Source: Candidatus Woesearchaeota archaeon
GTDB taxonomy: Archaea; Nanobdellota; Nanobdellia; Woesearchaeales; UBA11576
Direction of reading: 5' to 3'
Assembly (NCBI GenBank): GCA_016219765.1
Contig: JACRKM010000089.1
Coordinates: 1-8,237, forward strand
DNA: 8,237 bases
Position 1 is the stretch's first letter. Each line of letters starts with the position of its first letter. This document shows positions 1-5,088 of the stretch, piece after piece. The position numbers and the translations under genes were made by a program. The notes beneath the pieces are model-generated. The model was not told the DNA's origin. It worked only from the letters and a program-made list of their open reading frames with translations, and made no database searches.

Positions 1-646
1 AAGCACCCGGGTCAAACATCCCTCTCCTAAATAATGCTGCTTTTGCTGTTCCTTTCTTATGAACAATTAATCTATCAGAAAACAATCCTCCACATAAAAC
101 TAATTCTAATGAAGAACTATCAATAGAATCACCAACAAAATATGAACCTAAAACTGCATCTACGCAAACATCTACTAATGTTCCTTGAGCAATATGTTCT
201 TTGAAAGCATTAACAAATCTCTGATCGTACCATGTCGGATATTCATTATTCCACGAATTAGCACATTCTCCATGTTTCTCTCCCCAGTATGGCCTAATAC
301 AAAACCTATACCTTTCTGGAGGTATCCATCGCCCTTTAGAGTCGTAAATTTCATCTTGTTCTCTTTGTTCTAACATTTTTCTCACTATTCTTCCACAATC
401 TAGTGAATAGGTTGTTTCATCGTCTACAACATAAATAGCAGTTCCTCGTGGCAAATTCATATCACTATACAAATCATCAGAAAAATTAGCAATACCGTGA
501 ATGAAACGAAGAACTTCTGTTCCTTCTCCCACAACATGCTGAAGTTCTTCAATTCTCTGTCTCAAACTGGCACTCCTAGGTTTGGGTGGATGAAATCTTG
601 CTGGGGTTTTGGTAAACATTTCCTTGATTCTTTGTACGAGATTCAT
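1..646 (-). CDS. Unrecognised protein, C-terminus cut off by the left edge
   Basis: An open reading frame of 215 codons starts at ATG 646-644 and runs without a stop to the left edge. I do not recognise the family. The first ~40 residues are basic and proline-containing and are followed by a likely helical stretch. The middle is rich in Trp, Tyr, Cys and Pro (for example RPYWGEKHGEC), as in a compact globular domain. The last visible part is hydrophobic with a small Gly-Gly turn (LVLCGGLFSDR). No membrane segment or signal peptide is evident. The start is supported by a TATA-like box (AATATTAAATA on the minus strand, 682-672) ending 25 nt upstream of the ATG with no Shine-Dalgarno sequence, which fits a leaderless archaeal mRNA. 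Arginine is mostly AGA/AGG, unlike genes right of position 1500. It is divergent from the TrmB-like regulator, which may control it. The reading frame is well supported; function is unknown. Confidence 0.75.
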   Translation of the reverse strand, partial: MNLVQRIKEMFTKTPARFHPPKPRSASLRQRIEELQHVVGEGTEVLRFIHGIANFSDDLYSDMNLPRGTAIYVVDDETTYSLDCGRIVRKMLEQREQDEIYDSKGRWIPPERYRFCIRPYWGEKHGECANSWNNEYPTWYDQRFVNAFKEHIAQGTLVDVCVDAVLGSYFVGDSIDSSSLELVLCGGLFSDRLIVHKKGTAKAALFRRGMFDPGA

Positions 647-670
647 TTTACTTCTTAATGTACTCAACAA

Positions 671-726
671 GTATTTAATATTAATTTCTCCCAAACGGGA
701 GAGTGATAGAAAATATTAAATATAAG
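671..726. promoter_or_regulatory. Symmetric divergent promoter with central palindrome
   Basis: The 98-bp gap between the two divergent genes carries the same 11-bp box AATATTAAATA on both strands: at 712-722 on plus, and at 682-672 on minus. Each box ends 22-25 nt before its gene's ATG, the expected place for a TATA box driving a leaderless transcript. Between them is an inverted repeat, TCTCCC (687-692), loop AAAC, GGGAGA (697-702), which could be an operator for the adjacent TrmB-like regulator. The boxes and the palindrome are seen directly; the operator role is inferred. Confidence 0.6.
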
Positions 727-744
727 CACTGATTTGAAAGCACC

Positions 745-1485
745 ATGGACACAAAAATCCTTAAAGAAATCGGATTATCAGAAAATGAGATTAAACTCTA
801 TCTTGAATTGCTTAAATTAGGTGAAACCTCAACTGGTCCTTTAATCAAAAAAACAGGAATAGCAAGTTCAAGAGTTTATACTTCTCTCAATGCTTTAATC
901 AATAGGGGATTAGTTACATTCGTTACAAAAAACAATACAAAATACTATCAAGCAGAAAATCCCGACGCTATTCTCAAAAATGTTGAAGAAAATAAAAAAC
1001 AATTAGAAAACATTCTTCCAGATCTAAAATCAATAATAAAAAAAGAAGAAAAAGAAACCTATTCAACAATTTTTGAGGGGTTTAATGGCTTTAAGATTGC
1101 TTTTCAAAATCAAATAGATGTTTGTACTTATAAAGATGAAATTTTAGTCATAGGATTTAGTCCACAAAATTATGCTTTTAAATCATTGAGAATCTTTTTG
1201 AAGAATATTGATCTTAAGAGATACAAGAAAAAAGTCAAATTAAAGATTATCCTTCCTAAAGAATCAAAAAATACTATTGGCAAAGATAGGGAAAAAGAGC
1301 CATACACCCAAGTTAAGTATATATCTGGAGGATTTTTTAGTCCAACTGCTATGAACATTTACAAAGATTATGTTCTCCTAACCATCTGGGAAGAAAAACC
1401 AACAGTATTTTTAATCAAAAATGATCAAATAGCGACGAGTTTTAAGCAATTTTTCAATTCTCTCTGGAGCACAGCAAAAAAATAA
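745..1485 (+). CDS. TrmB-family transcriptional regulator
   Basis: This 246-residue protein has the TrmB layout. An N-terminal winged helix-turn-helix covers residues ~3-75 (LSENEIKLYLELLKLG, then the recognition-helix region GIASSRVYTSLNALINRGLV). A charged helical linker follows (~78-105), then a C-terminal domain (~106-246) containing the family's typical TIFEGFNGFK segment. It is shorter than sugar-binding TrmB regulators of ~340 residues and lacks their extra C-terminal ligand domain, so the effector cannot be guessed. TrmB proteins act in the cytoplasm as DNA-binding repressors or activators, often of neighbouring genes and themselves; the divergent gene at the left edge is the obvious candidate target. 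ATG 745 is supported by a TATA-like box at 712-722 and the absence of a Shine-Dalgarno sequence. Codons are AT-rich like its divergent partner and unlike the genes to the right. The family call is confident. Confidence 0.88.
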   Translation: MDTKILKEIGLSENEIKLYLELLKLGETSTGPLIKKTGIASSRVYTSLNALINRGLVTFVTKNNTKYYQAENPDAILKNVEENKKQLENILPDLKSIIKKEEKETYSTIFEGFNGFKIAFQNQIDVCTYKDEILVIGFSPQNYAFKSLRIFLKNIDLKRYKKKVKLKIILPKESKNTIGKDREKEPYTQVKYISGGFFSPTAMNIYKDYVLLTIWEEKPTVFLIKNDQIATSFKQFFNSLWSTAKK

Positions 1486-1555
1486 CGGATTTTCCCATAA
1501 TATGGAAGTGTTTTTCTCGTTTGTTGACCGCATTAAGAGAAATCTGGAGATGAAT

Positions 1556-3274
1556 CTAAAGCCCGTATCGCTGCAGTGCAAAGTGAGGAGAAATCTTTTC
1601 CGCTTCTCTAACAACGTGCTGTGCATAATTGACAAGCAGCGCCGGAGTTTTATACAGTTTTTCCTTCTGCTCCGCTGTCACAAATTCCTGATGATACGTC
1701 ACAACACCGAGCGCGAAATCAATCGGTTTCGCAGGCACCCTCTCAAGCTGGAACTTGTGCAATGCCTGCAATGAACGCTGGCCCAGATGATAGAGCGATT
1801 CCTCAAACGCACTCACGTGCTGCTTATTGGCAACCACCGCGATGACGCGTTCACTATCGCATACACGCACCATGTGCTGCGCTTCTACTAGCTCAGAACG
1901 AAGCCTGTTCGTCGAATCCTTGAATAACCTCCATGCCTTCTGCTGGCCTTCGGTGCGTGTCACATCGCGAAATCTGACTGCATAGTACATCAGCACAGCA
2001 AGGTTCTCGTCACTCTCCTGGCATCTTCGAAGATGTCTCTTCAGCGCAGGATATAGCTGTGACACATCCGGTAGACCGTGGCGGTCATTGGCATTGGGTT
2101 GGCCAAGGAAGTTGCCGGCGTATACACTGTCCCGTAATACCTTTGCTATATAGAGGTTTCCGTCGGCGGCTTGTACGAGCGCTGCAGAAAATTTTTCTGC
2201 GCTAGACTCCTTGCAGTTTTTTGGCAAGTCTTCGCTTGAAGCGACGCCGAGGCTGATCGTGACGCTTGTGCTGTCACGTTCACCAGCGTACTGTTTTATT
2301 GCTGACTCTTTCGGAAGATCATTTTGGAAGGTCATATTTCTTACAGCATGATTCATACGCCGCGCGACATCATATGCGCGTGTTAGAGGAGTGTCTGGAA
2401 GCACAACAACAAAGTCCTCGCCACCGTATCTGGCGAAAACATCAGCGCCGCGCACACTTTTGCGCATAATTTCTGTAACGGCTGAAAGGATCCGGTCTCC
2501 TGCGGGGTGCCCATAGGTGTCATTATACTTCTTGAAATTGTCAACGTCGATCATTATAACAGAAATAGGCTTTCCTGACTTACGCGCGCTCTCGGCAAGC
2601 TCTGAGTACTTTACATCGAACGCGTCGCGCCGCAGGACACCGGTCATACCATCGAGTGTCGCGTGCTTCTGCACAAGGCTAATTCTATCCTGCAGCTTCT
2701 GATTCTCTTCGTACAACTCGTGAAACTTCAGCATCTGGTTGATGTGTGTTCCAAAGAGATTGACGCTCATGACGATCGTTGCAAGATCGCTTTCACTAAA
2801 TGCGAGTTCCTGTTGCGCAGCAGCAAGAGACTTATCAAATACAGCATACCCGAAGCAGCTCTCATGGAAGACAATAGGAACTACAAACCGCGAATGCCCT
2901 TCCAGGTGTAGCATCAATGGCTCTTGATTCTTGCGGACATATTCATCGAAATCAACCGACTTTTCATACAGCATCTCACCTGACTGCGGATCGCGTTCCA
3001 CATGTACGTTGAGGCGCTCTGTAAGGTACACTCCACAAAACGAAAGCTGGAGATTGTTCCCGATCACCTCTAGGAGGTTCTGAATGCCAAAGCCAGGATC
3101 CTCTTTTGCAGAGCGGTAGCTCGACTGAAGCGCCAAAATGGCCCCCTCTCTATTAATGTGAGATTCGGGATCATTCACGATTCCTTTGATAAGGTCGTCT
3201 AGAGACTTTTTGACCGGAAATCCGGGAATGGTTGTACGTCGCTTTAATAGATCTGGATGGGTCTTATTTGTCAT
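1556..3274 (-). CDS. GAF-like / GGDEF protein (putative diguanylate cyclase) with degenerate second GGDEF domain
   Basis: A 572-residue soluble signalling protein. Residues ~60-180 look like a GAF-type sensor. A helical linker (~183-204) leads into a GGDEF domain (~205-383) expected to make cyclic di-GMP from two GTP. Visible active-site residues are D243, N251, D252, H256, D260 and the signature R282-Y-G-G-E-D-F288; an RxxD inhibitory site is at R275-D278, nine residues before the GG pair as in canonical cyclases. The signature is GGEDF rather than GG(D/E)EF, so activity may be altered. Residues ~405-562 follow the same order of strands and helices but carry CDSER (472-476) in place of the signature and lack the catalytic Asp, suggesting a degenerate second copy. 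There is no membrane segment. The start ATG 3274 has GGTGG (3285-3281) as a plausible ribosome site. GGDEF proteins are uncommon in archaea. It is convergent with the TrmB-like gene and divergent from the phosphatase gene. Confidence 0.9.
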   Translation of the reverse strand: MTNKTHPDLLKRRTTIPGFPVKKSLDDLIKGIVNDPESHINREGAILALQSSYRSAKEDPGFGIQNLLEVIGNNLQLSFCGVYLTERLNVHVERDPQSGEMLYEKSVDFDEYVRKNQEPLMLHLEGHSRFVVPIVFHESCFGYAVFDKSLAAAQQELAFSESDLATIVMSVNLFGTHINQMLKFHELYEENQKLQDRISLVQKHATLDGMTGVLRRDAFDVKYSELAESARKSGKPISVIMIDVDNFKKYNDTYGHPAGDRILSAVTEIMRKSVRGADVFARYGGEDFVVVLPDTPLTRAYDVARRMNHAVRNMTFQNDLPKESAIKQYAGERDSTSVTISLGVASSEDLPKNCKESSAEKFSAALVQAADGNLYIAKVLRDSVYAGNFLGQPNANDRHGLPDVSQLYPALKRHLRRCQESDENLAVLMYYAVRFRDVTRTEGQQKAWRLFKDSTNRLRSELVEAQHMVRVCDSERVIAVVANKQHVSAFEESLYHLGQRSLQALHKFQLERVPAKPIDFALGVVTYHQEFVTAEQKEKLYKTPALLVNYAQHVVREAEKISPHFALQRYGL

Positions 3275-3284
3275 TTCTGTCCAC

Positions 3285-3305
3285 CGACTTCTTTAGAGAA
3301 AGTCG
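3285..3305 (-). promoter_or_regulatory. Leader hairpin of the GGDEF gene
   Basis: The mRNA leader contains CGACTT...AAGTCG arms (plus coordinates 3285-3290 and 3300-3305), directly adjoining the GGTGG ribosome-binding candidate (3281-3285) of the GGDEF gene. A TATA-like box TTTATAATA lies at 3322-3314 on the minus strand, placing the transcript start near 3290-3295, so part of this palindrome may lie in DNA at the start site rather than in RNA. It could be an operator or a translation-control hairpin. Confidence 0.4.
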
Positions 3306-3308
3306 TTC

Positions 3309-3415
3309 GATAATATTATAAATGAACTATACTAAAAATGAACCACACCAATATTATCATAATATATAGCTAACGTGTTATAACCCCAACCGAGGTGTAT
3401 ATAAATGTTACGCGG
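3309..3415. promoter_or_regulatory. AT-rich divergent promoter region with repeats and a TATA box
   Basis: This block lies between the GGDEF gene and the divergent phosphatase gene. It contains the palindrome ATAATATTAT (3310-3319, overlapping the GGDEF TATA box), two direct copies of AAATGAAC 16 bp apart (3320-3327 and 3336-3343), a 7+1+7 palindrome centred at 3358 (3351-3365), and a strong TATA-like TATATAAATG (3398-3407). The direct repeats sit at and just upstream of the GGDEF TATA box, where a regulator would act. The site at 3398 could start a longer plus-strand transcript into the phosphatase gene. Confidence 0.45.
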
Positions 3416-3508
3416 TTCTTTTTTTGAAAACACACTCAATTTTGTCCATTTAGCGCTAGTTTGATGTATTTTTTATGTACTTTTCTTCCCATGCGCAGCC
3501 GCGATGCA

Positions 3509-3516
3509 TTTATATC
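3509..3516 (+). promoter_or_regulatory. TATA box for leaderless transcript of the HAD phosphatase
   Basis: TTTATATC is centred 27-28 nt upstream of ATG 3540, the usual archaeal distance from TATA box to transcription start, so transcription would begin at or next to that ATG. The box lies inside the first codons of the longer reading frame that begins at ATG 3504, which argues that 3540 is the main start. Confidence 0.5.
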
Positions 3517-3539
3517 ACAAGGGCTTGCACAATCGATTC

Positions 3540-4178
3540 ATGGCGCAATGGTGGAATCCACAGGCACTTCTGTACTTTCCGTACGTCAGGTTCTTGCGTT
3601 CAGAACTCGCAATACCGCACTTCTGCGTAGCTGATATCCGCTCGGTGAGTCCGCAGAAACTTCAGGGCCATGGATTTCGGGGTGTTATCTTTGACAAGGA
3701 TAACACGATCACCGCTCCGTACGTGAATGAGATTTACGCAACCATCGCCGATGCGTTCGCGGCGTTTCAGGACACGTATGGAAAACGTATCGTCATCATG
3801 TCAAATTCTGCAGGAACAAAAGATGACTGGGATCACGAGGATGCAAAAAAGATAGAAGATGATCTTTGCATCACGGTGCTTCGCCACGACAGAAAAAAAC
3901 CCGGAGGCATCGAAGCAGCGTTAGACTATTTTGACTGCAAACCTTCGCAACTTGTCATGATCGGAGATCGTATTTTCACTGATATAGTGTTCGGCAACCG
4001 ATATGGCATGCTCACGATCCACACTGCGCTGCTCACAGAAGAAGGCGATCTTGGAGCTGCAGTGAAGGCGCGCCGGTACGAACTTGCACTTCTCGAACGA
4101 TGGAAGAAGCAAGGAAAGAAAGCACCCGCGCACCCGCTCTATCACGAAGATATCTGTTCTATTCAATTGTTATCATAA
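3540..4178 (+). CDS. HAD-superfamily phosphatase, Gep4/PGP phosphatase-like
   Basis: A HAD hydrolase of 212 residues from ATG 3540, or 224 from the in-frame ATG 3504. All four HAD motifs are visible (numbered from 3504): I, F-D64-K-D66-N-T; II, S100-N-S-A-G-T; III, K131-K132-P133; IV, G-D155-R-x-x-T-D160. The combination DKDNT + TAPY, SNSAGT, H-x-x-KKP and GDR-x-x-TD is what I associate with the Gep4/PGP phosphatase family of mitochondria and some prokaryotes, and with the related bacterial YqeG family. These remove the terminal phosphate from phosphatidylglycerophosphate. By inference this protein could act on the archaeal counterpart, archaetidylglycerophosphate, at the membrane surface; no membrane segment is obvious apart from a hydrophobic/aromatic N-terminus. 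I prefer start 3540 because a TATA box lies 27-28 nt upstream and neither start has a Shine-Dalgarno site. The phosphatase fold is certain; the substrate is inferred. Confidence 0.85.
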   Translation: MAQWWNPQALLYFPYVRFLRSELAIPHFCVADIRSVSPQKLQGHGFRGVIFDKDNTITAPYVNEIYATIADAFAAFQDTYGKRIVIMSNSAGTKDDWDHEDAKKIEDDLCITVLRHDRKKPGGIEAALDYFDCKPSQLVMIGDRIFTDIVFGNRYGMLTIHTALLTEEGDLGAAVKARRYELALLERWKKQGKKAPAHPLYHEDICSIQLLS

Positions 4179-4250
4179 AAATCGGTCGCAGGCGTCTTAC
4201 TCCGCACTAAAGTGCGGAGTTTGAACGGACGCCTGCATAGACAGATTTTT
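4177..4250. repeat. Long composite hairpin E1
   Basis: A nested inverted repeat between convergent genes. The outer arms are AAAAATC (4177-4183) and GATTTTT (4244-4250). The middle arms GCAGGCGTC (4188-4196) and GACGCCTGC (4228-4236) pair perfectly. The inner arms ACTCCGCAC (4199-4207) and GTGCGGAGT (4212-4220) pair perfectly around the loop TAAA. The A5 start and T5 end resemble a bidirectional terminator, which fits the convergent genes on either side. Its 5' end overlaps the phosphatase stop codon region. It is related to the next hairpin, so it may instead be a mobile repeat unit. Confidence 0.8.
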
Positions 4251-4253
4251 AGG

Positions 4254-4326
4254 ATGCCAAAAATGTCGCCCTAAAGGGCGGGGTTTCAAACCCCACACAA
4301 AAATGTTTAGCGACATTTTTGTGCAT
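4254..4326. repeat. Long composite hairpin E2, related to E1
   Basis: The outer arms CAAAAATGTCGC (4258-4269) and GCGACATTTTTG (4310-4321) are a perfect 12-bp match, extended by ATGC/GCAT (4254-4257 and 4323-4326) past one bulged base. Inside are CGCCC-TAAA-GGGCG (4267-4280) and GGGGTTT-C-AAACCCC (4280-4294). The CGC at 4267-4269 can pair either with the outer arm or with the inner hairpin, so two folds compete. A core of E2 (from 4267) matches E1 (from 4203) at 19 of 24 positions. It lies just downstream of the EF-hand operon on the minus strand and could serve as its terminator. Confidence 0.8.
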
Positions 4327-4348
4327 GACAGAAGTTTTTCTGATGAAC

Positions 4349-4606
4349 TTATTTCTGATGATTCTGTATAAACTGTTCCAACTGCGAATTGGAAAGTTCT
4401 TGTGGGTGTGCGGCATTGTAATGCACTCCCAACTCCTGATACACGCGCCTCCACTCTTCTAGGGACGTGTATCCATCCTTGTTTGTGTCTGCCAGGACGG
4501 CTGCTTTTGCAAGCAAGTTATCATGACGACGTAGTATGTTCCAACTATATCCGATTGCTCCCAACGTCAATGTAGCTGCTGCTGTTGCAAATAAAATTAT
4601 CCTCAT
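4349..4606 (-). CDS. Small membrane-anchored single-EF-hand protein (copy 1)
   Basis: An 85-residue protein with an N-terminal hydrophobic helix (~3-22, signal anchor or signal peptide), then R26-R27, then one canonical 12-residue EF-hand loop, D40-T-N42-K-D44-G45-Y-T-S48-L-E-E51, holding every standard calcium ligand position. The C-terminal part, EWRRVYQELGV and SQLEQ, closely resembles the upstream gene, so the two are tandem paralogues. A lone EF-hand usually needs a partner, so homo- or heterodimerisation with the paralogue is plausible. Its role could be calcium sensing or buffering at the membrane; the partner is unknown. ATG 4606 has only a weak GAGAGG site and overlaps the stop of a tiny upstream reading frame (4603-4629) that has a strong ribosome site, suggesting coupled translation. 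It is the last gene of the probable minus-strand operon, and its stop faces hairpin E2. Confidence 0.85.
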   Translation of the reverse strand: MRIILFATAAATLTLGAIGYSWNILRRHDNLLAKAAVLADTNKDGYTSLEEWRRVYQELGVHYNAAHPQELSNSQLEQFIQNHQK

Positions 4607-4629
4607 GCCCTCTCTCTGTTCTCTCTCAT
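4603..4629 (-). CDS. Possible 8-codon leader peptide coupled to EF-hand copy 1
   Basis: AGGAGGAG (minus strand, upstream of ATG 4629) is the best Shine-Dalgarno match in the window, but the reading frame it serves encodes only MRENRERA and stops at TGA 4605-4603. That TGA overlaps the EF-hand ATG 4606-4604 in an ATGA junction. It could be a device to deliver ribosomes to the weaker EF-hand start, or the purine-rich stretch could be chance. A peptide product is not claimed. Confidence 0.3.
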   Translation of the reverse strand: MRENRERA

Positions 4630-4693
4630 TGTATTCTCCTCCTGCTTGCTTGTGCTTAGCGATGCCATTTTGTCTCGTGAAAATCGTGACTAT

Positions 4694-4999
4694 TCACCTG
4701 CTTCTTTCATGATGCGAAAGATACTGTTCTAGTTGGGATCTCGCGAGCTTTTGCGGGCGTGCCTCATCAAACGTTACACCTAATTCATCATAGACTTTGC
4801 GCCATTCATCGAGTGTTGTTATCCCATCATTATTGAGGTCTGCGATAATTTCAACTCGCTGGAACGCTTTCATTTCCTGATATGCTCTGTATGCGCTAAA
4901 CCCGGACAATCCAAGCAGTCCAGCCAACCCGATGCGCACCCCATTCATCGCGTATCTAACGCTCTTTTCTCCCTTTTCAAATCGTTGGATTGTTTTCAT
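4694..4999 (-). CDS. Small membrane-anchored single-EF-hand protein (copy 2)
   Basis: A 101-residue paralogue of the downstream gene. The basic N-terminus (~1-17) is followed by a glycine-rich hydrophobic segment (~18-37, likely transmembrane) and one canonical EF-hand loop, D54-L-N56-N-D58-G59-I-T-T62-L-D-E65, with all calcium ligand positions filled. The region after the loop, EWRKVYDELGV and PQKLARSQLEQYL, matches the other copy almost position for position, so the homologous part includes the helix after the loop and a conserved C-terminal tail; the N-termini differ. By the positive-inside rule the basic N-terminus is probably cytoplasmic and the EF-hand outside, but this is uncertain. 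ATG 4999 follows a purine-rich stretch. The gene lies 89 nt downstream of the unrecognised 217-codon gene and 87 nt upstream of the other copy, all on the minus strand. Confidence 0.85.
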   Translation of the reverse strand: MKTIQRFEKGEKSVRYAMNGVRIGLAGLLGLSGFSAYRAYQEMKAFQRVEIIADLNNDGITTLDEWRKVYDELGVTFDEARPQKLARSQLEQYLSHHERSR

Positions 5000-5088
5000 T
5001 TTTCTTTCTCTCTGTGGTGTCTTGCAGTCATTTTTGCAATCATAACAATGCTGAAAGCGATGCTGGTGTGCGGGTATGCTATCTTTAC

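Noticed and set aside
185..373. Short plus-strand open frame at the left edge
   Set aside because: It is antisense to the open minus-strand gene running off the edge, which has a promoter and an unbroken 215 codons.
4177..4326. CRISPR array
   Set aside because: There are only two hairpin units, which are adjacent and not separated by uniform unique spacers, and there are no cas genes.
4338..4361. Repeated TTCTGATGA resembling C/D box motifs
   Set aside because: The second copy lies over the end of the EF-hand coding region and there is no box order typical of guide RNAs; treated as a small chance repeat.
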